Of a stretch of DNA of 64,000 nucleotides, positions 33,909-43,084 are shown piece after piece. The translations under genes were made by a program, and so were the position numbers. Origin of the DNA: an uncultured Clostridia bacterium. Its GTDB lineage: Bacteria; Bacillota; Clostridia; TANB77; CAG-508. Numbering within the stretch: position 1 is the stretch's first letter; every line of letters starts with the position of its first letter. The notes under the pieces are model-generated. The model was not told the DNA's origin. It saw only the letters and a program-made list of their open reading frames with translations, and did not search any database. Location: NCBI GenBank assembly GCA_934120675.1, contig CAKOUU010000005.1:28678-92677 (forward strand). The letters are read 5' to 3'.

Positions 33909-34770
33909 ATTTTTCCCATCTTCCATAAATTCCACATGGCAATACCAGGTTAGAGTTTTCCATAGGAATTCCAATTTCTCCTGATTCCAATTTTCCTTTA
34001 TATTTTTTGGCAACAGTTAAATTCAAAATATCTTCTAAAACCTTGCTTGAAATTCCTGTTGTATATGAATTTATTAAGAAAAATAGTGGGTTATCTGATA
34101 ATACATTTGTACATAATTCTACTAAATCATATATATTATTTTCAAATTGCCATACTTCCCCTTTTGCTCCTCTACCATATGATGGTGGGTCCATTATTAT
34201 TGCATCGTATTTATTGCCTCTTCTTATTTCTCTGTTTACAAATTTAACAACATCGTCAACAATAAATCTAACTGGTCTGTCTTTTAATCCAGATGATTCA
34301 ATATTTTCTTTTGCCCATGTTGTCATTCCTTTTGAGCTATCAACATGGCATACTGATGCTCCTGCTGATGCACACGCTACTGTGGCTCCACCTGTATATG
34401 CAAATAAATTTAATACTTTTATTTCTCTTTTTTCTGATTTAATTTTGTTTATCATCCAGTCCCAGTTAACTGCCTGTTCTGGAAATAGCCCTGTATGTTT
34501 AAATCCCATTGGTTTGATATTAAATGTTAAATTCTTGTATTTTATTTGCCATTGTTTAGGCATTTTTTTGTTAAATTCCCATGAACCTCCACCAGAACTA
34601 CTTCTGTGATATATTGCATTTATTTCTTTCCATTTTTTTGGATAGCTTTTATCTTTCCATATTATTTGTGGGTCTGGTCTTGATAATATTACGTCTCCCC
34701 ATTTTTCTAGTTTTTGACCATCTGCCATGTCTATTATTTTATAATCTTTCCATTCATTTGCTAGTTTCAT
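33907..34770 (-). CDS. Class I SAM-dependent methyltransferase, RlmI/RlmK-like
   Basis: 287 residues. Motif I is VLNLFAYTGGATVACASAGA (about residues 119-138), followed by VCHVDSSKGMTTWAKEN (acidic motif II) and the catalytic-loop YDAIIMDPPSYGRGAKGE (about 190-207), a DPPxxG signature of the 23S rRNA m5C methyltransferase group. The N-terminus DYKIIDMADGQKLEKWGDVI fits the clostridial family usually annotated 'rRNA large subunit methyltransferase'. The N-terminal PUA domain of E. coli RlmI is missing. It is followed by the pseudouridine synthase remnant, so both neighbours act on RNA. Confidence 0.8.
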   Translation of the reverse strand: MKLANEWKDYKIIDMADGQKLEKWGDVILSRPDPQIIWKDKSYPKKWKEINAIYHRSSSGGGSWEFNKKMPKQWQIKYKNLTFNIKPMGFKHTGLFPEQAVNWDWMINKIKSEKREIKVLNLFAYTGGATVACASAGASVCHVDSSKGMTTWAKENIESSGLKDRPVRFIVDDVVKFVNREIRRGNKYDAIIMDPPSYGRGAKGEVWQFENNIYDLVELCTNVLSDNPLFFLINSYTTGISSKVLEDILNLTVAKKYKGKLESGEIGIPMENSNLVLPCGIYGRWEK

Positions 34771-34895
34771 ATTTTTTATATAGCTTAATAGCTACTATCC
34801 TCCTCTTTCTTAGAATAGTTCTATTTTACCATATTTTTTTATTTTTTTAAAGGATTATTTTAAGATTTTAAATTTTGTTTTGATTTTAAATAAAT

Positions 34896-35120
34896 TTATA
34901 ACTTTTTTAGAAATTCTTCTAATTCTATTTCTGATTGTTCTAAGATGCTTTTTAATGTTCCTCTTGCGACTTCATAATGCATTGGAATAATAAAAATTTT
35001 TCCGGTATTATAATTAACATATTTTGCATGACTGCCTTTTTGTGAGCATTTTTCAAAGCCTAATTTTTTCATTGCTTTAATTATGTCTTTGGGTGGCAGT
35101 AACGGATATTTAAAACTCAT
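34896..35120 (-). CDS. hicA: HicA-like toxin (mRNA interferase)
   Basis: 74 residues with the double-stranded RNA-binding fold. The catalytic His lies in CSQKGSHAKYVN (GSHxxY, about residues 30-37), and PMHYEVARGTLKSIL closes the domain. HicA cleaves mRNA when not bound by HicB. Its start overlaps the end of hicB by 4 nt, so the antitoxin gene comes first, the reverse of the classical hicA-hicB order. Confidence 0.9.
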   Translation of the reverse strand: MSFKYPLLPPKDIIKAMKKLGFEKCSQKGSHAKYVNYNTGKIFIIPMHYEVARGTLKSILEQSEIELEEFLKKL

Positions 35121-35320
35121 ACAGCCACCTCCAATGTTGTTACAAATATTTCTTTTGGTTTTACTGGTTCTTCATCTTTCATATATAGTTCTAACGCTTC
35201 TTTTAAATTTGCCATTGCCTCTTCTATTGATTTACCTTGTGAAGCGACATTATTATCCAAGCATTTTGCTACATACCAGTCTTCTTCTTTTTGTATAATT
35301 ACATTATATTTTATACTCAT
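35117..35320 (-). CDS. hicB: HicB-like antitoxin
   Basis: 67 residues. The HicB core is complete: MSIKYNVIIQKEEDWYVAKC, then LDNNVASQGKSIEEAMANLKEAL. It binds and blocks HicA. It is short and lacks an obvious C-terminal DNA-binding extension (it ends KEIFVTTLEVAV), so autoregulation would need another factor. GAAAGGAG precedes the start at about 7 nt. Confidence 0.9.
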   Translation of the reverse strand: MSIKYNVIIQKEEDWYVAKCLDNNVASQGKSIEEAMANLKEALELYMKDEEPVKPKEIFVTTLEVAV

Positions 35321-35369
35321 GTAATCACTCCTTTCTGCTTTGTAATTATACTATAAATTTAAAATTTTA

Positions 35370-35567
35370 TCAAATATTTTCTAAAATTTTCAAAAAGCTA
35401 AAAATTAAGTAAAAATTTATACCTGAAAAAACAAAAAAACTCATTAAAATTGTAGAAAAGAATTTATGATTTCTAAAAAAATCAAATATTTTAAATTTTC
35501 TATTTTCTTTTGGTATTTCAAGCCTGTCCAATTTTGAATTATACTTTACATTAAAAATATTTTCCAT
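35370..35567 (-). CDS. Small single-helix membrane protein of unknown function
   Basis: 65 residues: a polar N-terminal half with IPKENRKFKIFDFFRNHKFF, then a hydrophobic helix (STILMSFFVFSGINFYLIFS). An AAAGGGGGA ribosome-binding site lies 8 nt before the ATG, which supports a real gene. I do not recognise it. It lies alone between hicB and a divergent 55-codon gene. Confidence 0.6.
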   Translation of the reverse strand: MENIFNVKYNSKLDRLEIPKENRKFKIFDFFRNHKFFSTILMSFFVFSGINFYLIFSFLKILENI

Positions 35568-35674
35568 TAAAAATCCCCCTTTAAAATGTACTTAAAAATT
35601 ATTTTAAATTTTTGTCCCATTTTTAATATGTATATTCAATATATAAATAAAATATTCCAATTATTAAAATTTTA

Positions 35675-35703
35675 TTGTTAAAATTTTAAAATGGTGCTAT
35701 AAT
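35675..35703 (+). promoter_or_regulatory. Sigma-A promoter of the 55-codon gene
   Basis: TTGTTA (35675-35680), a 17-bp spacer and TATAAT (35698-35703), about 35 nt before an AGGAGG ribosome-binding site. Confidence 0.7.
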
Positions 35704-35740
35704 TTTGTAGACAAAATTAATATATTCAAAGGAGGCATAT

Positions 35741-35908
35741 ATGAAGAAGAAAATTTTTGTTCTTGGTATTATTGTCTTGCTAATATCTTTTTTAGTTAAG
35801 ATATTGGCTCGGAAAAATCGTAACATTAATCCAATAGGTATTCGATTTGTCCGTCAAGACGGCTCTCATGTAAATATGAGAACTGTATTTAAGGAGCCTG
35901 GGCAATAA
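35741..35908 (+). CDS. Small membrane-anchored protein of unknown function
   Basis: 55 codons, start MKKKIFVLGIIVLLISFLVK: one N-terminal hydrophobic helix with a basic cap, then a polar tail (RKNRNINPIGIRFVRQD...). AAAGGAGG is 7 nt upstream and a consensus promoter lies before it. The tail has no cysteine and no signal cleavage site. The gene is followed after 40 nt by the GT-C glycosyltransferase on the same strand, so the two may be co-transcribed. Its family is unknown. Confidence 0.65.
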   Translation: MKKKIFVLGIIVLLISFLVKILARKNRNINPIGIRFVRQDGSHVNMRTVFKEPGQ

Positions 35909-35948
35909 AGCCCACGGTTTCCTATTTTATATAGAAAGGCTGATTTTT

Positions 35949-37520
35949 ATGTTAAAAAATAAAGAAAATATAAAAAAAATTATAGTTTTAATTTTAATTG
36001 CAATAATGTCTGGAATAATTGTTTTTTATCAGACAAAAAAAGTTGGTCTACATGAAGACGAAGGCTATACTTTATGTACTTCTGTTAACCCAAATGATGG
36101 TTTAATTTCCGCTTATGATACCGGAAATGATCCAGTTTGGAGAAATAGTGATTATTTTAAAAATTCTATGACATTAACTTTTAATAATTTATTTAATTTT
36201 AAAGCTTTATATATGAACCAAGCACGTGATAATCATCCACCATTTTTTTATACACTTGTTCATTTTTCAACTTTATTCTTTGGTGGAAAATATTCAATGT
36301 ACTCTACTTTTATAGTTAATATCATTGCTTTTATATTAAGTTGCTATGTTCTTATAAAAATTTTAAAATTATTAAATAAAGAACATTTGATAATACCTGT
36401 TTTAATTTTGTATGGTTTATCAATGGGTACAATTTCTATGGTTATTTTCCAAAGAATGTACATGCTTCTTACATTATTTATTTTAATTTATTTTTATTTG
36501 AGTTTAAAATTATATAAAAATGATTTTATAATGGATAAAAAGTTTACGATTCAGCTTGGAGTTACAACTGTTTTGGGATTTTTAACACAATACTTTTTTG
36601 CAATTTATGCATTTTTCATATTTGCAATAATGTTAATTGAAATGATAAGAACTAAAAAAGATAAAAAAATAATTTCTAAATATGTTGTTGCACATATTGT
36701 TTATGCAGCTGTTGGAATTCTTATATTTGTACCTTGTATAAAACATTTGTTATTTTCAGATAGAGGTGTTTCAAATTTAGAAAATAGTGGATATTTTATT
36801 CATGTTTTTGAATATTTAAAGCATCTTGCTTATGCTTTTAGTATAAATAACTCAAATGTAGCTTTAATGGTTGTTACACTAATTTTATTTGCAATTGCTA
36901 CTATTGTTTTATGTGTAAAAAGTAAAGAAAAGTTTATTGTTTTAGTTACAATTGTACCAAGTATTTTTTACTATTTTATAGCTGTTAGAATGACATCTTT
37001 CCAAGAGTTGAGATACATAATGCCTGTTATCCCTTTTGTGGTTTTAACATTTTTCTTTATTTTAAATGAATTTATTAAATTCAAATATAGAAATATTTTA
37101 TTTATTGCAATTTCTCTTGCTTTAGTAATAAATGGTTTTATATTTTCTAAGCCATTATTCTTGTATGAGAATTATAAAAATATTTTAGATATTGCTGAAG
37201 AAAATAATGATAAATCTTTTGTGTATGTTTATGATAATTTCTTTAATCATATGCAAAGTGTTCCAGAAATGATGATTTATAATAAAACTTTAATTGTTAA
37301 TGTTAATAATAATGATGAGCTTCATTGTGTTATCGATGATGAAAATTTAAATAATGAAGATTCTTATATTTTATCTATTAAGTCATATATGGATAATGAT
37401 GCTATTTTGAATAGAATTAAGGAAGAGTCTGATTTTAAGAATATTTCTTTGCTTTATAAATCTGAAATTGGTCCTAATTCTGAAGTTGTTATGGATAATA
37501 TATATTTAGTCTCTAAATAA
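35949..37520 (+). CDS. GT-C type membrane glycosyltransferase (PMT/ArnT-like)
   Basis: 523 residues with about twelve hydrophobic helices. The first outer loop has the acidic motif VGLHEDEGYTL (about residues 31-41), and ARDNHPPFFYTLVHFSTLFF (about 95-114) resembles the PMT/GT39 'HPP' region that binds lipid-linked donor. Such proteins use polyprenyl-phosphate sugars to modify envelope glycans or proteins. The C-terminal 110 residues form a soluble extracytoplasmic domain. Acceptor and sugar cannot be inferred. An AGAAAGG ribosome-binding site is present. Confidence 0.78.
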   Translation: MLKNKENIKKIIVLILIAIMSGIIVFYQTKKVGLHEDEGYTLCTSVNPNDGLISAYDTGNDPVWRNSDYFKNSMTLTFNNLFNFKALYMNQARDNHPPFFYTLVHFSTLFFGGKYSMYSTFIVNIIAFILSCYVLIKILKLLNKEHLIIPVLILYGLSMGTISMVIFQRMYMLLTLFILIYFYLSLKLYKNDFIMDKKFTIQLGVTTVLGFLTQYFFAIYAFFIFAIMLIEMIRTKKDKKIISKYVVAHIVYAAVGILIFVPCIKHLLFSDRGVSNLENSGYFIHVFEYLKHLAYAFSINNSNVALMVVTLILFAIATIVLCVKSKEKFIVLVTIVPSIFYYFIAVRMTSFQELRYIMPVIPFVVLTFFFILNEFIKFKYRNILFIAISLALVINGFIFSKPLFLYENYKNILDIAEENNDKSFVYVYDNFFNHMQSVPEMMIYNKTLIVNVNNNDELHCVIDDENLNNEDSYILSIKSYMDNDAILNRIKEESDFKNISLLYKSEIGPNSEVVMDNIYLVSK

Positions 37521-37543
37521 ATTCGTTTGCCTTGCATGAACTA

Positions 37544-37580
37544 ATATGGATTTTGGGGGTAACGTCCCCTTAATCCTATA
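37544..37580. repeat. GGGGAC-type palindromic repeat (degenerate)
   Basis: ATATGGATT (37544-37552) faces AATCCTATAT (37571-37580), with GGGG and CCCC arms around GTAACGT. It contains the family core CGTCCCC and follows the glycosyltransferase gene. Confidence 0.6.
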
Positions 37581-37584
37581 TTTT

Positions 37585-37630
37585 AAAAAATAGAGATTTG
37601 AGGTAGCAAACCTCTAATCCCTATTTTTTT
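37585..37630 (-). terminator. Terminator of uvrC
   Basis: AAAAATAGAGATTTGAGGT and its complement ACCTCTAATCCCTATTTTT (with mismatches) form a long stem flanked by A and T runs between two convergent genes; the minus-strand stem overlaps the uvrC stop. Confidence 0.8.
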
Positions 37631-39402
37631 ATTTGTTCTGCTATTTTTTCTGTTATTCCTTTTACTTGCATTAATTCTTCTTTTGAAGCCTGTTTTATTT
37701 TTTCAACACTTCCAAACTTTTTAAGTAATTCCCTTTTCTTAACTTCACCTATTCCTTCAATATCGTCTAACTCAGATTTAGTAATTGCTTTAGCACGTAA
37801 TTTTCTGTGATATGTAATTGCTGTATCATGTACAGTGTCTTGGAATCTTGTTATTAAATTCATAAGATTTTCTGAAATTGGTATTTCATTTCTATTTTCG
37901 TCTATCAATGCTCTTGTTTGATGCTTGTCATTTTTGACCATACCAAATATTTTTATATCCAGATTTTCATATTTGTTTATAGCTGTTCTTATTGCTCTAA
38001 TTTGTGTTATACCACCATCTGCAAATATTGCATCTGGCAATTTTCCAAATCCTTTATCTTCGTGGTCTATTGAATGTGCTAATCTTCTTGTAACAACCTC
38101 TTCCATACATTTAGGGTCATCTTGTGTTAAAACTGTTTTTATTTTAAATCTCCTTGATAAGTTTTTCTTAATAACTCCATCTTGCATTACACACATTCCC
38201 GCAACCATGAATTCTCCTGATATATTTGATATATCATATGTTTCGATTTTTCGTGGTAATTTGTCCATTTTAAGTGCATCTTTTAGTTCCATTAATATTT
38301 CTGATTTGTCTTTTTCCTTGTTTTCTAGTGTGACTTTTGCATTATTTTCTGCCATCTCTACAAATCTTAGTTTTTCGCCTTTTTTAGGGCTTTTCAATTC
38401 CACTTTTTTTCCTAACATTGTGGATAACCATTGCTCTATTACATCTTTTTCAGGTAATTCTTCTCTCAGCATTATTTTGCTTGGTATATTTGGATTTTCT
38501 AAATAATATTGTTTTATAAATCCTGATAAAATTTCACTATCTTCCATATCTTTTAATTCTGGGAAAAAGTAATGTTCTCTTCCTATCATTTTACTTCCAC
38601 GCACAAAGAAAATTTCTATACACACCTCTAATTCTGATTTGTATAGTCCTATAACATCTATGTTGTTTTCTGAAATATTTGATACTTTTTGTTTTGATGA
38701 TGCTCTTTCTATTGCTAACTTTCTGTCTCTTAGTTCTGCTGCTTTTTCAAAATCTAGTTTTGCTGATGCTTCTTGCATTTGCTTGTCTAGTTCTTTTAAA
38801 ATTTTATCTGTTTTTCCTTCTAGCAAATCAATTATTTCATCAATTTGTTTTTTGTATTCTTCTGGCGTTACATATCCCATACATGGAGCTAAACATCTTT
38901 TTATGTGATAATTTAAACAGGGCCTTGTTCTACCTTGATAATTTCTACATTGGCGTATTTTATATTTTTGTTTTATAAAATCTATCATTTCCTTTGCAGC
39001 ACCTGGATTTGCATATGGTCCAAAATATTTTGCCCCATCATTTATAAGTCTTCTTGTTATTACTACTGTTGGATAATCTGATTTTACATCTATTTTGATA
39101 TACGGATATGTTTTGTCATCTTTTAATAAAACATTGAATTTGGGTCTGTTTTTCTTAATTAAGTTGCATTCCAAAATTAATGCTTCTGCTTCATTGTCAA
39201 CAACTATGTATTCAAAGTGGTCTATTAAACTTACCATTTTCTTGATTCTTTCGGTCTTATTTGTTTTTCTAAAATATGACCTTACTCTGTTCTTTAATGA
39301 AACTGCTTTTCCTACATAGATTATATTGTCGTCCTTGTCGTGCATTACATATACTCCAGGTTTTCCTGGTAATTTTTTTAATTCTTCTTCTATGTTAAAC
39401 AT
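37621..39402 (-). CDS. uvrC: UvrABC excinuclease subunit C
   Basis: 593 residues. The GIY-YIG nuclease domain is at the N-terminus (KLPGKPGVYVMHDKDDNIIY, with KNRVRSYF), then a Cys-containing linker (CRNYQGRTRPCLNYHIKRC), a UVR domain (about 200-235: KQMQEASAKLDFEKAAELRD), an RNase H-like C-terminal nuclease (EIFFVRGSKM...; YDISNISGEFMVAGM, FADGG) and a terminal helix-hairpin-helix pair (LDDIEGIGEVKKRELLKKFG). It makes both incisions in nucleotide-excision repair. The start at MFNIEEELK is preferred for ribosome-binding-site spacing. Confidence 0.95.
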   Translation of the reverse strand: MFNIEEELKKLPGKPGVYVMHDKDDNIIYVGKAVSLKNRVRSYFRKTNKTERIKKMVSLIDHFEYIVVDNEAEALILECNLIKKNRPKFNVLLKDDKTYPYIKIDVKSDYPTVVITRRLINDGAKYFGPYANPGAAKEMIDFIKQKYKIRQCRNYQGRTRPCLNYHIKRCLAPCMGYVTPEEYKKQIDEIIDLLEGKTDKILKELDKQMQEASAKLDFEKAAELRDRKLAIERASSKQKVSNISENNIDVIGLYKSELEVCIEIFFVRGSKMIGREHYFFPELKDMEDSEILSGFIKQYYLENPNIPSKIMLREELPEKDVIEQWLSTMLGKKVELKSPKKGEKLRFVEMAENNAKVTLENKEKDKSEILMELKDALKMDKLPRKIETYDISNISGEFMVAGMCVMQDGVIKKNLSRRFKIKTVLTQDDPKCMEEVVTRRLAHSIDHEDKGFGKLPDAIFADGGITQIRAIRTAINKYENLDIKIFGMVKNDKHQTRALIDENRNEIPISENLMNLITRFQDTVHDTAITYHRKLRAKAITKSELDDIEGIGEVKKRELLKKFGSVEKIKQASKEELMQVKGITEKIAEQIKK

Positions 39403-39603
39403 TTTTTTCATTCCTTTTATATTTTTTACATTTATTATAAACTATAAGTAGATAGTAAAGCAAGACTAATTTATACATTTTGAATATATCGGTGTTAATT
39501 TGACATAATTTCATATAAATTTTTATAAAGCAACATTTTGTAAAAAAAACAGTTAACTCAAACATACAATACAATTATAAAAAACAACAAAAGGAGGAAC
39601 ATT

Positions 39604-40716
39604 ATGGGAAGAATAGTTGAAGGGCGGTGGAAATGTCCATATTGTAAAACAGAAGAAATATTAGGTAGATATCAAGTTTGCCCTAATTGTGGACGGCAAA
39701 GGGATAAAGATTTTAAACCTACTTTACCAAAAAACATTAAGGATAATTATGTTCCTGATGATAAAGCTAAAAAATTAAATAAAAATCCTGACTGGATGTG
39801 CAGTTATTGCCAAAGCTACAATTCTGACAATTATGATACCTGTACTTGCTGTGGTGCTTCAAGAGCAGAAAGTGATGAAAATTATTTTGATATCCAAAAA
39901 AAGAAAACCTTAAATAGTGATTCAAAAAATACTACTCCAACGCCAACCGCTGGTGAGGCTTCTTATGCAGAGGATGAAAATAAAAAAAACACTTTGAAAA
40001 ATCTTAAAAGTAATTTTTTATCTTTCAAATCATCTTCTGTATTTAGATACATTTTCTTTGGTCTTATCATAGCATTATTCATAACTGGGATTATTACTTT
40101 AGTACAGCCTAAAGAAGTTACCATGCATGTAACTGAAGTATCTTGGAATAGGACAATTGATATTGAAAAATATCAAACAGTTGAAGAAAGTGACTGGTCA
40201 TTACCCTCAAATGCGCGGCTATTGCATTCAGTGCAAGAAATTCACCATTATGACACTGTATTAGATCATTATGAAACTAAATCAAGAGAAGTTCCCAAAG
40301 AACGAATTACAGGATATAATACATACTATACCTATAATGATTTGGGAAATGGATACTTTGAAGAAGAAGAACATAGTGAGCCAATATATGAAACATATTA
40401 TGAAACTGAATACTATGAAGATCCAGTTTACAGAGAAGAACCTGTTTATCAAACAAAATATTATTATGAAATTGATAAATGGCTCTATGAACGTAGTGTT
40501 AAAACATCTGGAAAAGATAAAAATCCTTACTGGGGAAATTTAAATCTTGCTTCAGATGAAAGAGAAAGTTCCAAATCACAACAATATCAAATAACTGGTA
40601 TTGTAAATGACAAACAAAAAACCTATTTAATTTCTTTAGATGATTGGAAAAAAATTGATGTTGGTAAAGATTTTAAATTAAAGGTTTCATTAGGTAACGC
40701 AGAGTTAATTGAATAA
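39604..40716 (+). CDS. Zinc-ribbon membrane protein of unknown function
   Basis: 370 residues. Two CxxC-type zinc ribbons open the protein (CPYCK...CPNCG at about 13-34; CSYCQ...CTCCG at about 65-84), then a Ser/Thr/Lys linker, one transmembrane helix (about 150-172, FGLIIALFITGIITLV) and an outer domain. The outer part has an unusual Tyr/Glu-rich stretch (about 255-300: EPIYETYYETEYYEDPVY and similar). The topology puts the zinc ribbons inside and the Tyr/Glu region outside. AAAGGAGG precedes the ATG. It is transcribed alone and its function is not known. Confidence 0.75.
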   Translation: MGRIVEGRWKCPYCKTEEILGRYQVCPNCGRQRDKDFKPTLPKNIKDNYVPDDKAKKLNKNPDWMCSYCQSYNSDNYDTCTCCGASRAESDENYFDIQKKKTLNSDSKNTTPTPTAGEASYAEDENKKNTLKNLKSNFLSFKSSSVFRYIFFGLIIALFITGIITLVQPKEVTMHVTEVSWNRTIDIEKYQTVEESDWSLPSNARLLHSVQEIHHYDTVLDHYETKSREVPKERITGYNTYYTYNDLGNGYFEEEEHSEPIYETYYETEYYEDPVYREEPVYQTKYYYEIDKWLYERSVKTSGKDKNPYWGNLNLASDERESSKSQQYQITGIVNDKQKTYLISLDDWKKIDVGKDFKLKVSLGNAELIE

Positions 40717-40744
40717 AACACTTTTGATGGAAAGTGTAACATTT

Positions 40745-40772
40745 ACAAGCTCCTTTTTGGAGCTTGTATTTT
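40745..40772 (+). terminator. Terminator after the zinc-ribbon gene
   Basis: ACAAGCTCC / GGAGCTTGT forms a 9-bp stem with a 5-nt T loop and a following T run. Confidence 0.85.
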
Positions 40773-40798
40773 TGTTTTTAAAAAATAATAAAAAACAC

Positions 40799-40827
40799 TT
40801 GCACCAAAATGCATTTTGATGTAATAT
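40799..40827 (+). promoter_or_regulatory. Sigma-A promoter of glmS
   Basis: TTGCAC (40799-40804), a 17-bp spacer and TAATAT (40822-40827, with TATAAT offset by 3 bases), about 45 nt before the ribozyme cleavage site. Confidence 0.6.
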
Positions 40828-40879
40828 AATAAAGTAAAATTGAAAGATGCATAAAAATATCAAGAAAGGAGTTATTTTT

Positions 40880-41045
40880 CAAGCGCCAGGACCACTATTT
40901 TCAGGAGGTTGACGAGGTCTAGAGTTATCGAAAAATTCGGCGGATGCTCTAGTGGCTTTTACTTAAGGTCATCAGTATTAATTAAAAACTAATAGTAATA
41001 TTAGAACAGAAGTTAATATTTTAAGTTTGCATACTTTCAATTCCA
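40880..41045 (+). ncRNA. glmS ribozyme: glmS ribozyme/riboswitch
   Basis: The sequence has the conserved glmS ribozyme core: AAGCGCCAGGACC at the 5' end (cleavage expected between 40882 and 40883, before GCGCC), then GGTTGACGAGGTC, TTATCGA and ATTCGGCGGATGCTC in the right order, and the P3/P4 helices (ACTTAAGGTC...) up to about 41045. On binding glucosamine-6-phosphate it self-cleaves, which destabilises the glmS mRNA. It lies about 120 nt before the glmS ribosome-binding site. The assignment is from motif order; a covariance-model search would confirm it. Confidence 0.92.
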
Positions 41046-41162
41046 TAAATTTTAAAAATATTGATTCAGATGTTTTAACTCTATCAATTTTATTTTGATG
41101 TGTTAATGTATCAAATTAATTTTTTAAAATTACTTTTAATATATATTTAGGAGGACTTAATT

Positions 41163-43004
41163 ATGTGTGGAATTGTAGGTTACATAGGAACAAAAAAAGC
41201 ATGCCCTATTCTTTTAGCAGGGCTAACAAGATTGGAATACAGAGGATATGACTCTGCTGGTATTTCAACAATTGAAAAAGATGGATTATCAATAATGAAA
41301 GATAAAGGAAGAGTTAAAAACTTATCAAATTTAGATGGAATTGATAAATTAGAAGGAACTATTGGTATTGCTCATACAAGATGGGCAACACACGGAAAGC
41401 CATCAAAGGAGAACTCTCACCCTCATCAAGATAATTCAAAAACATTTAGTGTAGTTCATAACGGAATTATTGAAAATTACAATGAATTAAGAAAATTTTT
41501 AACAGAAAAAGGATATACATTCTATTCTCAAACAGATACAGAAGTTATCCCTAATTTAATACATTATTATTTTACAAAAGATAAAGAAAATGATGATTTA
41601 AAATTTTTAAGAGCTGTAAAAAATGCTTGTTTAAATTTAAAAGGAAGTTTTGCACTTGAAGTTATTTCTAGTCTTTACCCAGATAATATGATAGTTGTAA
41701 GACAAGACAGCCCATTAGTTATAGGAACTTGTGAGGACGAAAAATATTTATCTTCAGATATACCAGCTATACTTTCTTATACAAAAGATTTTTATCTTTT
41801 AAATGACTTAGAATTTGTTGTTTTAACAAAAGATTCAGCAAAGTTTTATGATAAAGATTTAAATGAAATTGAAAAGAAAACACAGTCTATTGAATGGAAT
41901 GCTACAGCAGCTGAAAAAGAAGGTTATGACGATTTCATGTTAAAAGAAATTTTTGAACAACCAACTGCTATTAGAGAAACAATAGGTGCTAAAGTAAATG
42001 TAAATTCAAAATGTGAATTTGATGAACTTAAATTCACAAAAGAATATTTATCATGTTTAAATAAAATTTATATTGTGGCTTGTGGTACTGCAATGCATGC
42101 AGGTCTTACAGGAAAAAATTCTATTGAAAAACTTTGTAGAATTCCTACAGAAGTTGATATCGCATCAGAATTTAGATATAGAGATCCAATTGTAGATGAT
42201 AAAACTTTATGTATTTTCTTATCTCAATCAGGAGAAACTGCAGATACAATAGCTGCTTTAAAATTATCAAAAGAAAAAGGTGCTAAAACTATTGCAATTA
42301 CTAATGTTATTGGTAGTTCTATAACAAGAGAAGCAGATTATTCAATTTATACACATGCCGGACCAGAAATAGCAGTTGCTTCTACAAAAGCATATACTTC
42401 TCAAGTTGTTTTAATGACTATTTTAGCAATTTATTTTGCAGAAATACTTGGTATAGCTGATGAAAGTTTATTAGTTGATATTAAGAAAAGCATTTTGGAA
42501 TTACCTAAAAAAATAGAAGATGTTTTAAATTGTGATGAAAAAATTGACAAATTTGCTAAGCAGATTTATCAAGAAAAAGATATATTCTTCTTGGGCAGAG
42601 GTATTGATGAGACAGTTGCAAGAGAAGGTTCTTTGAAATTAAAGGAGATTTCTTATATTCATTCTGAAAGTTATGCAGCTGGTGAATTGAAACATGGTCC
42701 TATTGCTTTAATTGAAAATGGTGTTACTGTTATTAGTATTATGACTGATAAAGATTTGGTTAAAAAGACTGTAAGTAATATTCAAGAAGTTATTACTCGT
42801 GGTGCTAAAACTTTGGTTGTTTCTAACCAAGATATTGATAAGAGTATGTTTGATGTTGTAATTGATATTCCTGAAACAAATTGTTTTGTTTCCCCTATTT
42901 TATCAATTGTTCCATTACAATTACTTGCTTATCATATTTCTAAGGAAAAAGGTCTGGATGTTGATAAGCCTAGAAACTTAGCAAAATCAGTTACAGTTGA
43001 ATAG
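41163..43004 (+). CDS. glmS: Glutamine-fructose-6-phosphate aminotransferase
   Basis: 613 residues. The N-terminal nucleophile domain starts MCGIVGYIG (catalytic Cys after Met removal), with RLEYRGYDSAG and HTRWATHGKPS. Two SIS sugar-isomerase domains follow (CGTAMHAGLT, LSQSGETADTIAAL, ESYAAGELKHGPIAL), and the terminal DKPRNLAKSVTVE is classical. It makes glucosamine-6-phosphate, the first step to peptidoglycan amino sugars. AGGAGG is 8 nt upstream, and the glmS ribozyme precedes it. The gene is transcribed alone. Confidence 0.97.
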   Translation: MCGIVGYIGTKKACPILLAGLTRLEYRGYDSAGISTIEKDGLSIMKDKGRVKNLSNLDGIDKLEGTIGIAHTRWATHGKPSKENSHPHQDNSKTFSVVHNGIIENYNELRKFLTEKGYTFYSQTDTEVIPNLIHYYFTKDKENDDLKFLRAVKNACLNLKGSFALEVISSLYPDNMIVVRQDSPLVIGTCEDEKYLSSDIPAILSYTKDFYLLNDLEFVVLTKDSAKFYDKDLNEIEKKTQSIEWNATAAEKEGYDDFMLKEIFEQPTAIRETIGAKVNVNSKCEFDELKFTKEYLSCLNKIYIVACGTAMHAGLTGKNSIEKLCRIPTEVDIASEFRYRDPIVDDKTLCIFLSQSGETADTIAALKLSKEKGAKTIAITNVIGSSITREADYSIYTHAGPEIAVASTKAYTSQVVLMTILAIYFAEILGIADESLLVDIKKSILELPKKIEDVLNCDEKIDKFAKQIYQEKDIFFLGRGIDETVAREGSLKLKEISYIHSESYAAGELKHGPIALIENGVTVISIMTDKDLVKKTVSNIQEVITRGAKTLVVSNQDIDKSMFDVVIDIPETNCFVSPILSIVPLQLLAYHISKEKGLDVDKPRNLAKSVTVE

Positions 43005-43009
43005 AAAAA

Positions 43010-43084
43010 AATCAGGATTGAGGACGCATGTCTTCTTTCCTGTTTTTTTCGGGATTGGGGGACGGGTCTTCAATCCCGTCTTTT
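43010..43084. repeat. Tandem GGGGAC-type palindromes after glmS, terminator-like
   Basis: A weak element (43010-43049: AGGATTGAGGACGC ... TTCCTGTTTTTTT) is followed by a strong one, TTCGGGATTG / CAATCCCG (43048-43078), which matches the 18921 element in reverse. The first has a T run and probably terminates glmS; the second lies before the bofA stop on the opposite strand. Confidence 0.75.

Noticed and set aside
34007..34609. 200-codon plus-strand ORF opposite the RlmI-like methyltransferase
   Set aside because: Antisense shadow; the methyltransferase motifs on the other strand are unambiguous.
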